Origin: Nelumbo lutea
Taxonomy: Eukaryota > Streptophyta > Magnoliopsida > Proteales > Nelumbonaceae
Direction: 5' to 3'
Length of the DNA: 64,000 nucleotides
Assembly: GCA_022828595.1 (NCBI GenBank)
Contig: JAKGHH010000005.1
Coordinates: 60,135,655-60,199,654, forward strand
A model generated the notes under the pieces. The model did not search any database and was not told the origin of the DNA. It saw only the letters and a program-made list of their open reading frames with translations. Of the stretch, positions 20,541 to 32,963 are shown one piece after another. Made by a program: the position numbers and the translations under genes. Within the stretch, counting starts at the first letter, position 1, and each line of letters opens with the position of its first letter.

Positions 20541-21788
20541 TTTAGAAGTATAAGCTTTTATGCTATTGGAATTATTAATTTATTAAGTATGGATTTAATT
20601 AATAGAATTTGATGAGAAGAAACAAAAATGATGTAAATATAAGATTCATTGAACATGAATGCAAGTTAATAAATTAAATATTGAATTTATTGAGAGGAAA
20701 TTGAATGCATTGAATATCATAAAATGAACTCTTTTCAACTCATTTAATGTCAATAACCAATTACCCTATTTGCCCTCACTTTTTATTAATAAATTTAAAT
20801 GTAGAGGGGTAAATTTTGTCCTAAAAAATCCAGAAATATTCTTGAAGCCATTCGTACTTATTTATATATAATATATATATTTATATAATATAAATATAAA
20901 TGACTATTGGCATAGTCAATTCCATTCCCATCTCCAGAGGTTAGTAATTTCAATTCTGTGGAATCAAGGAGGAAATGGTTTCCAAATCCACATTCAGCCC
21001 CATAATAGAAACAATCAAACAACCTCATTTCTACAACAGAATAAATGAATAAGAAGTTAACAATGTTGCTAGCTGCTCCAAAGAATTACCAGAAAAACGT
21101 AGAAAAACAACTAGAAGATCCGCAAACTAAATGGCAACAGAAGCGGCAGACAAAATAAAAAAAAAAAAAAACTAAGGCTCAAAAAGACAAAATAAAAACT
21201 AAATAAATCAAGCAAAGGTTCATTGGGCATGGAGCATTTTAAAACAACCACATGTTAATACACTCCATGCTTCCCCTCTACCTTATTTCGGTGATTACTT
21301 GAACTCCTGCTCATTTTTGGGTTCCATTTTAGTGTGAAGCCAAGGGTCAAAGGACCTATATATCTCTTTGACGAAGAGAACTCAAGCATCAGTATCATTT
21401 CAATGGACCTTGTTGCTGATTTCGCCATTGAACTTACTCAAAGAATTTTCAACCTAAAAAAAGTTTTTTTTTTTTTAAACATGCACCCTCATGCATGCAA
21501 AAGCTCATCAGATTTGAAGTGTGGGCAAGCACATGCCCATTCATAACTTGTGTGGACATTTAAATAATTATATTGGGGGCATGATAGAGATTAAACACTA
21601 GACCACTTGGTTAAACAAACTTTGATGCCAAATTTTAAGTTGAATGGTTCTTTGACAAATCTTATGAATCAACTAAGTTGATGAATATGACTCTGGTTTG
21701 GCAGTGTAATTCATTTGTGTCCTTTCATCTCCTAGGCACTGGTTTGGCAGTGTAATAAGATCATTCTTCTCTCTCTTTCTCTCACATA
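20541..21788. other. Intergenic, AT-rich
   Basis: Contains an AT-only stretch (20865-20900). A 70-codon frame at 21334 has no recognisable domain. ACTCTGGTTTGGCAGTGTAA near 21691 recurs at about 21738 as a short direct repeat. Confidence 0.4.
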
Positions 21789-21960
21789 CACCTTAATAGT
21801 CAATGTTTGTAACATTTCCCTCTTTATTCAATCCCTCTTTTCCTCTTAAGTATCTTTTAATCCATTTTCACTCTCTCTAATAACTTAGTTGTGTAAATTA
21901 GATGGATTAGGTTAGGTTAAGGGCCAACCTAAGTATGAACCCTAACTTGGACTGGAAGTA
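21789..21960 (-). repeat. Dispersed repeat, copy A
   Basis: About 170 bp whose reverse complement matches 55577-55745 in order: GTTAGGGTTCAT, TTAGGTTGGC, CTTAAC, CCATCTAA, TATTAGAGAG, TTAAGAGGAAA, AGAGGGATT, GTTACAAACATTGA. The element type is unknown; the ends were not defined. Confidence 0.75.
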
Positions 21961-24900
21961 ATGTCAAAATCTAAATTTGCCCACCTCTACATGGGGTGAC
22001 CCAATTTTCTTCTTATATAAAAGTCTAACAAAACCATTTCTCATTTCCATGGGTTATTAGGTTTCTCTCTATTTTTTATTAATTCAATGTAGATTAGTTT
22101 CATGGACTCTCTTGATTCAACAATAAGATTCAGTAAGAAAGAAATTAACATGAGCCTTTGGTTGTCTTCCTTAATTCAATTTTGAAATTGTTTCTTAACT
22201 TGGTTATTGATCTCATCCTAAGCACTTGTTTTGTCTTAAAATAAGGCTATACAATTGCTAGGGTATCCCATCCCCGAAACCCTTAACCCCCTCCCCCCCC
22301 AAACCTTAAAGGTAGTGGAATTTGATCTCAAGTCTCTGCTACAAACAGACAAAGAACCTATAAACTAAGCCACCATCAATTGGTTATCATGCTAAGCAAT
22401 TAATTAATGTATTTCTTATAATATATAAGTTATATAACAAGGAATAGATTTGAAGCTCAATTACTAAAAAAGAAAAGAATATTATTATTTTTGTACTATT
22501 TTAAATGTAAAAAACTAGAAATATATAAAAACTTTGATGAATCATTATTTATTTTTTCGCTTACAGCCTGTGCATCACACAGTCAATGCAAGTAGCAATT
22601 GCTCTTGCACATGTATGAAGCAAAAACAATGATAGTTGTGAACCTAAAACTCTCATAGTGGCTAAATGAGGGGTGGCTCAGTTGGTATATTAGCTGGTTC
22701 GCTCCACCAACTTTAGGGGGTTATTAATGTGGTGCATATCATCAAATACCAAATAAAGCATACTCATAAAATGGACCAACTTTGACTGTTTGTGAAAAAC
22801 AGTTTGGGATATTTTGGGAGCCTGCCATGAATAACATTTCATAATGAGTGTGGGTAAAATGATATTTACACTCAAAATTTTTTAGTTGAAAAGAATCAAA
22901 GACAAATGAAAACCTAAATTAGCTAAGGTATCATGTGTAGAGGCTCCCAAAACAGCCCAGGCTGTTTTTTCCAGACAGTGAAAATGATCTCTCATAAAAT
23001 CCTTAAAAAGGTAAGGGCAGTGACTTTCTATTATTTTTTTTCTATAAAATATATATAGATAATAAACTATTGATGATGACCACTTACAATGGTAGCAGTT
23101 TATGGGCAGCCCCACCTCATCCAACCGATAGACTGGCCGTGGCAAAAGCAGTAGTTCTCGATGACCCATCTGCCCATCTGTTTATATAATATTAATTAAA
23201 GGTTCTGTGCCTGGGTCAGCTGACTCTTACCCACCAAACAATCAATTATGAAGAACTTCCATTCATGTCCCTTGGGGTCCATACTTGTACCAATATTTGA
23301 CAGGTGGAATATATGGTACCATATAAATCCTCTTCTTATCATTCACGTACCAACCAAGTTGAGTTACAGGCTACGGATCATGAATATCATAGGACGAATT
23401 TGTTATTCCCAGCCAGATTCATAGTGGTGAGCTTGGTCCAGTTACTATCTGTAGGCTTTATTATTAGCCACGCCATTTTGTTGGCTTCTATGTATGTTCA
23501 TGTCAAGAGGTGAAAGGCAGGCTAGAATTCGGTCCACCCATCTTGGATTTATATTTGTTGAGAAGCAACTCGAACTGGGTCCGTCCTCGCCAATAATTAA
23601 GCTCTATAGCCAATTTCTGTAGGACCTATATTGGGCCAGTTCGAACATAACCAAGCTTACTTATCCGTGGTGTGGTGTGTGTTGATGCCATAAGGTAGGC
23701 TTGGGAAGGATTCATCTGAAACCAACAGAAATTCCAAAAATCAGCTTTAATCAGTCATTCCTACCCCTACTCCATTGGATGGATGGAATCATGGAAATTA
23801 GAGCCGGCCCGAAAGAAATCATATATTCATACATGAGTTTAGTTAATTTATACACAAAATAGGGAGCTCCGCGCATGAAGTCTTCTCTGGAAATGGACCG
23901 GAGATTTCGAGGGATTTCAGAAACCGAACTGTAAATATGACGTCTCTTTTCAGATATGCCTGAAGGATCCTTGGCTTTGCAATTCTTTTATGCTCCTGCA
24001 CTCATAATTCAGGCTACGCATACATGGATCTTTACTTCAGCGGGACACAGAGTCAAAGGATGAATACTATTCCTACCAAGCAACAGATTAGGTGAATTTG
24101 GGGCACACAGCAGACAAAACATCAAATCAATTAATCAACTCTCAGGACCCACAAAAGGTGATAAATATATGTGGCTTGTTTTGTTATAGCCACACATGGA
24201 TGGAGATCCTTATTTATTGCCACCTGATCGTTAGGTGATATTACCATTGTTTCAACTTTCAATGAAAGCATTAGCTAGGCTGCCAGTCTTCCAACTTCCA
24301 CGGGGATCAAATTGCACCGGAAGTAACTGAACAAGTTTGGACCTTGTAGTTTATGAGAGAGAGAGAGCTGGGTTCCATTGGTAGATTCTTCCCTTGGCTT
24401 GGAATGAATCTTGTGTTTCAACAGGAGGGTCTGTGTGGGTTATCCTATGATTCAATAAGAATGACTATGGGCTGGGCTCCAATGAGGCCCTACAGTATTG
24501 GGTTTGATGAGGTTCAATCCATGGCTGCTCCTCTTTGTTTGTTTTTAAATCTTTTTCCTTCTTTTTGTTGAGCACAGAGCACATGGCTGCCCTGCATGTG
24601 GACTAAAGGTAAGCAGGGTCCTGCAGTTGGCATAAACTACTTGGGTTGGAGTTAGCCAAATTGAGATTATACCACCTTTTGATAGGGATTAGGGGCCATT
24701 ATAATCTCCTTCACCAAAATGGGAAGATTCGCATTCTCTGTTCGTGTCAAAACAAAACTCAAAAGTCGCTGATGATCATTCTTGGAAACTCACTGGTGGA
24801 AATCTGAAGATTTATCTCTCATGGCGTTTAAATGTTCTTTCACCTAATTAATGTTGAAACTGATTCTTTTGCAAGTAAGTTAATCAACGATATATAAGGG

Positions 24901-27900
24901 TCGAACATCCATTTTTGATTTTACAGTTGTATCCAGGAATAATGTAAAATAAGCGCCGAGGAAATAAAAAAAAAAAAAAGTTACTGATTTGTCTTTAAAT
25001 GGATATAAAAAATTGGGGTTAAATAGACGTGGCTCTCAGCAGTTAAAGAGTCTGCATCCTAATTAATTGCTTATCCAGCTGAGAGACAACCTTCAGTTGG
25101 TTTAGACACAAAAACTACCATTCATGTGGCAATTTATGCCGATTCATATTTTTTTGTTGCTGGCTATGGAGAATGGGGTCTACATATTAACATATATAGA
25201 TGATAGGTCCCACTTTGAGAAGCCGTTGCTCATAACCAACGGTTATGAATCACCAATCAGGCAATTGATAATTGATAAAACATGCATTTAGTTAATTAAT
25301 TAATTAAAGACAAGGTCAAGCGCATGCTAGAAGGATAAGTGGATAACTACCTCCTAATTAGGGTAATAACTAATTAGTCACCCTAACAAAGTACAGTTAG
25401 AGTTTAGACTTTAGACAAAACCTACCCAGGTTCGGCCGTGAGGCATTGAGTTGACACATGGAATCTCCGTCATGTTTCCGACAGGGCACCAGCGCCTTTG
25501 TCAGAACTCAGAAGGAATCGTGAGCATTCACGGAAAGAGGTCACAATGCTACAATAGACAGAGAGAGAGAGATTCAACTCATTCAAGGCTTGAAGCCCAA
25601 TTTCCATCATGACGTGGCTCAAGTTTTTCCAATTGTTCACTCTCTAGAAGCTGCGCTTGGTTAATTAGAGTCTGGATCTTATCTGTCTTCACTCTGTAAC
25701 AGGTGTCGGGTTACATGAATTTTGAGCCACACACCACTACACACCACGCATGCAGGCAGGCGAGACTCGAGGGACGGCTTGTGCTTCCTCTTGCTTCACA
25801 CCGATGGATGACCCACCCACCCAGCATAGAAAGCGTAGAAGAGACGTGAACCATAATGGATGCACCACTTTGTTTACTTCCATGATGACAGGTTCTATTT
25901 TAGAGACTAGGATTTTGTTTTCTAATGTTAAACCACGGAAGAGTCTCAACTCAACATCGTTACTCGTTAGGCTTTTGGACTTTTATCAGGATTCAGGAGC
26001 CCTTGCAACTTGTAAGAAGTCTCAACTCTTACCTAATTCCATGTTTCAAATTGACCCGGCAGAGCCGGCTCAATCCCGGGTTGACTGTTGTCCTGTCAAC
26101 CAACATGTGTATTATATTACTTAGTCTTCCCCAGTTCCGTATTTGGAGATGACTTAAGATAAAAGAGAAAGGGTTGATTATTCAACACTCAAATAGTTTT
26201 GTTTGTTTGATAACCCTGTGTTTGGCAAACACTAATTCCATCTTCAAAGGCTTTCGATGATATATATATATATATATAATTGCTTTTCTAATTCTGGAAC
26301 ACCAGTGAAGTTCCATTCAAGTATTATTACCAAATTAATTAATGCTGCATGCCCAGATTTCTACAATCTATCTATATTTCATATTTCCCAGTAGGAATTA
26401 GAAAGAAGTTTGATACATTATCCAAGTCCAGGTGAGGTGACTACCTGTTGCAGTATGTCTGGTTGGCCAAACCAACTCATATATAAATGTAATTTGTGTT
26501 TTGTACCAAACAAGATGTGTCATGTGTGTAGTCATTTCTTGCTGATGGGATGGATTGATTAAGAAAACTCTGCATTACAAATTTTCCTCGAATTGCAAAT
26601 TTTACTTACCCCACCCCATAAGTGCATTGCAATTAAGACTGGATTTAGGGGAACCTCTCTCTAGCAGTTTTACTGGAGTAAACCGGCCAGTTAGACACGA
26701 TATCATTAAATAGGCTGGTGATAATTCCCTTGATCGGGTTGATCACTTTCTAATCTGATCCATTTCCTTCTTTAGTTATTACTACTTAATCAATTAAGTA
26801 CCTACCCCACATTAACATTTTTCCTTCTTTTATTGTTTGTTTCTTGGATTCATTAATCAATTAATTCTCTTTCGGTGACGGAAGAACATTTTCCAGCTAA
26901 AAGGTTTTAAGGCTATAATTTTCTTCCATTATTACAGGTCTTTTGAGCTGTTCTCGATTCCAGACGGAAGGCAAAGAATATAGCAGGAGATATAAGCATT
27001 AGAAAAGAAGAGGCCAAAAGAGAAGCAAAAAGAAATTGTTGGATTTTCTTTTTTTTTTTTTGGAATATGGTCCGGATGTTAGACTTTGAATTTATTCAAC
27101 ATCACCCATCACAAATTAATAATTAAAATAACATATACACATAATTCATGGTACAAAAGCAAGTTTCATGGTACAAGTACTGCAAAAGCATCATAGACTG
27201 TAAATGTTGTACGTCCCAACAGTAAATGGGCTGTTTATATAAGATTTTACAGCCAAAGTTTACGGTAACCTGAAAAGTGATAATGTATTATTTTCAACAG
27301 CTCGAATGTTCAAGATTTACAGCCAGTCCCATAGTGTAAAATTTGTTTCTATATTAATTGAGTGGCTGCTGCAAATGCATGGGAATAAACTACACAAGTG
27401 CAATTTGGGTGGATTCCGACTGGGCCTTTTATCAAATTCGGGCCAATTCGAGTTAAAAGAATTGGGGGAAAAGAAAATAAATGAATTGGATACGGTCTGA
27501 AGGAGAAGATGATTGATATTATATAGTAAACATAAATGCTCATAAAGGAGATGTGTAAATAGTAACAAAATACCCTACAAAGTATGTTGCATATGTTGAC
27601 GAAAACCATTAAAATGAACTCCCAAACAAAAGAAAAAGGTGGTGAGGGTACTGGGTACATCTTAGGTAAGGTCACCATCAAGCCCAACCTTTAGAATGCC
27701 ACAGGAGAGGCTCTCTCTTTTCATCCCTCGGCCCTCGGGTTTAGTTGGTTTGGGTTTGAGTTGAGGCCCAAACAATCCGATCCATCCATTCCCAGCAGAT
27801 TATTATCATTTGCAGACTACCTATATAGAGAGAGAAAATTCCTTTTATCAAATCCATGTACAAGGTTTATTTTTAATTCAGAGTACCTGGACATTTCTGA

Positions 27901-28945
27901 AGTCAGATTGGCATCTACTTTTACTTTGCATTGAAAAAAGTCGTATCTGACTCAATCCGATGGTGAAAAGTCGATCGAGCAACGAATTTCGAACAACACA
28001 AAAAAGTACCGATTGGAATGCTAGTGCAACAAACTATGCAGGTCCTTAATGGAGCGAACTCTAGCTTCGCACTTCACAGTGAGAAAACGTAAATCGTCCA
28101 AGTATCAGGAAGAGGAGAGAGAGAGGGAGAGTTAAATTTATGCATCAACAAGTATTAAGATTATAAAATTTGGAAAATCCTGTTAACTATTTTAAAAAAC
28201 TCTTGTGTGTTTGAATGCACGATAGGAATCAGTATTTCAGAACCACCATTGCCCCCTGACAGTCAGACCGTTTGTTTTGAAATCCGTTTAAAAACCGTTG
28301 ATTTAGTTAGAAACTTGCTGACCTGGGCAATCAAATTATCTATTTGAAGTAAAGAGTCAAACCATTGACCCGAAAATCAATAGTCAAAAAGGTTCGATTC
28401 CAATTCAGTTTTTAAAACCTTGATACAAATATCATACACTTAATCAAAATGATATTTTAATTCTTCGTTAACATGAGAAGTGAAAAACTGTTTACCCTAC
28501 ATGCAACAAACTTTGCCGGCCTTTATAAGACAAGACAGGAGAAAAAAGCAACCGGGGAGTGTTTCTGCAACTGAATTATAAAGCTTAGTTAATGCAGAAA
28601 GTCGAGATTTTAGGGTTTGAAAACTGAAGACATTCGTGGACTGTGGAGGAACTTATCTTTTACATTTCCAGGACCAGGAATTTATCTTTATCACCTTTAA
28701 AGTGTAGAGGATTGCAGTATGGACTGTGGAGTGGCAATAGATTACTTTAACTCTTTAGGCTTAGTTTAGAAAGAGCATAAATACAAATATATCGAGTGCA
28801 AAATCTTATATATTGTATATTTTGTATGCATTTTTGCTATACACATTTGTATTTATATTCTTTTTCAAACTGCATGAACCTTAAGGACAACCGAACAGTT
28901 CCAAAAGATCAAGTGCTTATGAATTGTGATGATGAGCCACAACCC
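21961..28945. other. Long intergenic stretch without recognised genes
   Basis: About 7 kb of AT-rich DNA. The longest frame (25750-26124, 124 codons) has no recognisable domain, start context or splice support. There are short low-complexity runs: CCCC-rich at 22288-22300, (AT)n at 26262-26278, poly(A) at 24967-24979, (GA)n at 25561-25572. I see no RNA gene and no clear TIR or LTR pair. Confidence 0.4.
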
Positions 28946-29244
28946 TGTTTTAAAAGGCTAAAGGCGTAGTTGAGGCATAATGGCCCAAAAAAGATGAAGC
29001 GTAAACCTCAAAGTCTAAGGAAAAATTAATTAAAGTTAGTAAATCAATGAAATTATATATTATATACCAAATTAAAATGATAGAAATACATATCCATAAA
29101 CTAAAAGTTTATAAGCAATAAGTTTTAGAATTTAAGCATTAAATAAAATAATAACTAATCAACTAACAATTATAAACATTTTACATTTCATGTAAAAACC
29201 CAATTTAGAAGAAAGGAAACAATTTAATTGATTTGATCTATGCA

Positions 29245-29283
<39 letters not shown>

Positions 29284-29772
29284 TATTATTATTATTATTA
29301 AAAAGAGAAAAGATCCATTAGGAGAAAAACTGAGAAAAATAACAAACTTGGGACATTATATTTAGAATAAAAAGAAAAACTCACTTGATTTATCCAAAAA
29401 AAATTAAAAACTTGATTAGTCCTTTTTGCATTGAACTCTCTTAAAATATTAAGAAAAACTAATAGAATTTGATTTGCCTTATTGGTTTTTCATTTTTACC
29501 TTTTTATTCAGGCCATAATTATTGAAGTGTTTTTTCTATATATTTTAAATTCTAAAAATACATATTTTTAACATTAAATCACTAATTAATCATTAATATT
29601 TGAGGTTTATGCCTTTTTACGCCTAAGGCTACGATACCTCATGCCTTGAAACTTGAAGGCTAAGGCTTACGCCTTATTCTAACAAAGGCTTAAGCCTCAA
29701 ATCAAAGTTGTGATACATAAACCTCGCCTCATTACGCCTCACACCTCAAGGCTTAAGCCTTTTAAAATAATG
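28946..29772. mobile_element. MULE-like element related to 2556-3088
   Basis: Starts TGTTTTAAAAGGCTAAAGGC and ends AGGCTTAAGCCTTTTAAAAT, short inverted ends like those of 2556-3088, with the same subterminal GAGGC/GCCTC-rich sequence. The flanks GCCACAACCC (left) and GCCCATAACC (right) could be a decayed target duplication. The interior is AT-rich with an (AAT)n/(ATT)n microsatellite at 29246-29301. No transposase. Confidence 0.6.
29246..29301. repeat. (AAT)n followed by (ATT)n
   Basis: About 12 AAT units followed by about 6 ATT units, a self-complementary microsatellite inside the element at 28946. Confidence 0.95.
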
Positions 29773-31371
29773 CCCATAACCATGATTGATACTTAATACC
29801 CACATGTAGGATAGATATTAAAATACATGTAAATTAAACCAAATCCATTTGGCCATTTCCACCTCTAATATGTCTCATGTCTTGTATTAATTACATAGCT
29901 ACAAAGTGATGTCTGATGTTATTGCTTCCTTCCTAGTTCCTACTCATTTAATGCCTTCCTAAACTCTAATGATTACATTACATTACAGGTTAGATTAAAA
30001 CTTATGAGTTTTCATCAAAATTTAGAGGAATTGTGATTGGTCAAAGCTTTCTAATATCATTTCTTTCGGGTATCATAAATTTTCCTTTACATTATATGGT
30101 TTTGCATCATTCTCCAGAATTTTTTTGGACTTTCTATTTATTGAATAATCTTTTGCACTTTGGCGTGTTTAGCAGGCTTGGTTTTATTAGTTAAACAACC
30201 ATAACCAATTAACCATTACAACAACCAGGACTGTCTTCATGGACACCAATCCAAAGTTCAAAACCGCTCGTCTACTTAGTCCTAGATTAATGGAATGCCA
30301 CACCTTAATTTAATTCTTCATCCGACTCACAACATCATCCCCACACCTCAAATATATTATTTCAAATCCGTTTATGCTATCTATCCATGAAGCCCCAAAG
30401 TAGGCCTCCTCCCCGTTCTGCTTTTCTGGAATCGGGTTCGGTCACTTCCTGGAACAGAGCGGCTGAGCGTAATCCATCTTTGGATTCCCCTCCCTCTTTA
30501 TTCGTAGTTGCAGTGGTCTTCAAGCAAAAAAGGACAGTAAAAGATTATCTCTTTGCCACCTGGCAAATTTCATCAATTCATATGAACACGTAATAATTTT
30601 TTGGGTAGACTCTAATCTAAAAAACCTCACGTGTTTTAAATCCTCCCAGACGACCGTGCAGGAAAATTCAACCCGCCAAGCAACCTGGCCATAAAGTGTA
30701 AACCATAATAACGGTTTTAAGGACTATGTGAATGCCAAATTAAATTTGTGTTTGTATTAAGTGGGTTATGGTTGGAGGGGATGAAACAGAGGGAGTTTCG
30801 ATCACCTACCAATAAAATACGTTTTAAGTCTACCAATATCATCTCACACCGTACATCTTATACATAGCGGGTTCCACTTTCATAGTGGGTCTCAATAGTA
30901 TTACGAGATAAACGGTACGATACAATGTTAGTGGAGGATTAGAACGTGTTTTATTGACAGGTGATCCCACTCGAGCAGAGAACCGAGCCGGACTGAGTGG
31001 AGAAGGGGGGTAAAGAACTTCAACAATAACACTCTCCACTCTCCAGTCACCAGTCAACTGACTAACTGGGAACTGGTAAGGTGTGCGTGCGTGTACAAGC
31101 CCACAGCTTTTTATTAACATTCCGTGTAGACTTGGGAGACGTGAGAATTCGGATCCAAGGGAGGGACTTTTGGGCCCGTCCGTTCATTTTGTAGGGTCTA
31201 AAACTAAGCTACAAACTATACTAAATACAGGGGCATAGCTATAAAGAATATAACAAGTATTCAGTGAGAGGGACAGCTATCCTTTATTTACGCCTTATAT
31301 TATTCAATTAATGAAATGCCCTTTTCCTAAATAGAGTAGAATAGAGATGATTCTGTCACGCCTTCTAATTA
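29773..31371. other. Intergenic, nothing firm
   Basis: No recognised gene. A 68-codon frame from 30387 lies in a GC-richer patch but resembles nothing I know. The DNA at 30830-31120 is also less AT-rich, with a 93-codon minus-strand frame of no known domain. Confidence 0.4.
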
Positions 31372-31374
31372 AAA

Positions 31375-31454
<80 letters not shown>
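31372..31454. repeat. (AT)n microsatellite, about 80 bp
   Basis: A-run then an uninterrupted AT dinucleotide run from about 31382 to 31453. Could be part of a nuclear scaffold or simply slippage; it marks the upstream edge of the VQ promoter region. Confidence 0.97.
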
Positions 31455-31457
<3 letters not shown>

Positions 31458-31873
31458 TTGGATCATTTGGTGTGGATGGTTGCAGCGAACTGGAATGTGG
31501 TTGAACCGATACATCCATCCAAGCAATCCAAAATCTTCTTTCTTGTCCAGGAAGAATAACAGTTGCAAGGCACCAATTTAATTATAGTTGGACGCTATCC
31601 TGTCAAAGATCATCTGAAGATAATGTTAAGATTCAAATAAAAAGCCAAAAAAATTTGATGAAAATCATCTATATATTCTTTTTTGGTCTTAAACAGTTAA
31701 ACTCTTCCTATAGTCCATGGATTCCTATTTTATTTGTAAACCAGATAATTATTAGTTATCATAGTGTAAAAACAATAAGAGATTTTAGGGGGAGGGAGAA
31801 AGTAAAAGATTCTCTGTAGGTTCTCAATAATGGTTTCTATATCTTTCAATATGGTTTTGGTTTTTTCAGGGTT

Positions 31874-31888
31874 TTTGACCTGGTCAAA
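31874..31888. promoter_or_regulatory. Palindromic W-box pair
   Basis: TTTGACCTGGTCAAA is two W-box cores (TTGACC) facing each other around one base, 1.08 kb upstream of the VQ start codon. WRKY factors bind TTGAC[C/T]; VQ proteins are WRKY partners. Binding here is inference. Confidence 0.5.
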
Positions 31889-32742
31889 GGCTGAGCTTGA
31901 GAATTTTCTTCCATTATTTATTTTTCACTTATATTTGTATTGGGTTGTTATTACAAGGATCCACATCCACTAAACAAATCCATCAATCACTTCACAAAGA
32001 ATATATATATATATACATAGTTGTTAGACTATCACAGAGAAACGGTTTCAGCTAGTTGGTGCATCTGTGTATGTGTAAGAGGAGTTTGAACAGTGAAGAT
32101 GGTGGTCGTGTCAGTGATGGTAGCTCTCCGCCCTTCTTAATCTTTCAACAACCATGCACCTTCCCCTGCTTCTTTCTTACCCTTGTTTGTTTTTTTCCCT
32201 TTGACGTTTCTCTATATTCATGTTTTGTTTCGTTTATTTTCATTTTTTCATTTTTTTTTTTACCTTAACCACCGAGCAACACGTATTTCTTTCTTCTTTT
32301 CACACCAACGAAACTCTCTCTCTGTTACTTTGACCAGTTGCCATTTGCCATCCAACAGTAATCTCTCTCGGTGACGACCCCACCCAACAATCTGTAGAGG
32401 ATTTTTTTTTTTTTTTTTTTAAGTGGAAACGTGAATTGAAGCCGCCTCTCTTTTAAAGAAAAAACTTAAAAGAACCTCTCCTCCTTTCTCTCACCTCTCC
32501 TTTTCTTCTCTCAGAAAAACCCTAGATTGAACCCAGTCTATGTAAGCGAAACATAGGAGAAGGCAAGCTAGCTTTTTTCATCTCAAAACCCTTCTCTTCC
32601 TGCTCGATATTTCTCCTCTTCTCTAATTTAAGATCGGCTGGGTTCTTTTTTCTTTTCATACACCTCCCGTTCAACTTGAAAGAGAGCAGGAGGAAAAGAA
32701 AGGGAAAGGTCTGTCTCCATTGCGGATCATCGCTTTAAAGAC

Positions 32743-32818
32743 ATGGGTACTTTCTAAAAGCTCTTCTAGAAGATCTCTCTCGATTTACTTCATGGGTTCT
32801 TTTGCAGGTTTCACTTAA
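32743..32818 (+). promoter_or_regulatory. Two tiny upstream ORFs in the VQ leader
   Basis: ATG at 32743 gives MGTF then stop (32743-32757); ATG at 32792 gives MGSFAGFT then stop (32792-32818). Both are out of the way of the main ATG at 32964 and could reduce translation if transcription starts upstream of them. Confidence 0.5.
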
Positions 32819-32963
32819 TTGGGATTGTAATTGATAAAAACCCCTGCAGCCTCTGCAACACACTCTTTCTCATTTACTCACTCAACCCTTCTTCCTGCCA
32901 TTTTTCTTCTCTTCTCTTTATTGCTTTCTTAATTTTTTTACTCTCTTAAAACTCTCTAGAGCC

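Larger units (their letters stand above)
31455..32963 (+). promoter_or_regulatory. Upstream region and 5' leader of the VQ gene
   Basis: The last 450 bp before the ATG are strongly CT-rich on the + strand (32440-32960), typical of a plant 5' UTR. W-box motifs occur at 31874-31888 (palindromic) and 32329-32335 (TTTGACC). No confident TATA box: candidates are TATATATATATA at 32002 and TTTTAAAG at about 32451. A 20-T run lies at about 32402-32421. The transcription start cannot be fixed by eye. Confidence 0.55.

Noticed and set aside
25750..26124. 124-codon frame in the long intergenic stretch
   Set aside because: No domain, no Kozak-like or splice context, and a competing frame overlaps it; treated as chance.
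31365..31568. Minus-strand frame with alternating Tyr-Ile
   Set aside because: Translation of the (AT)n run.
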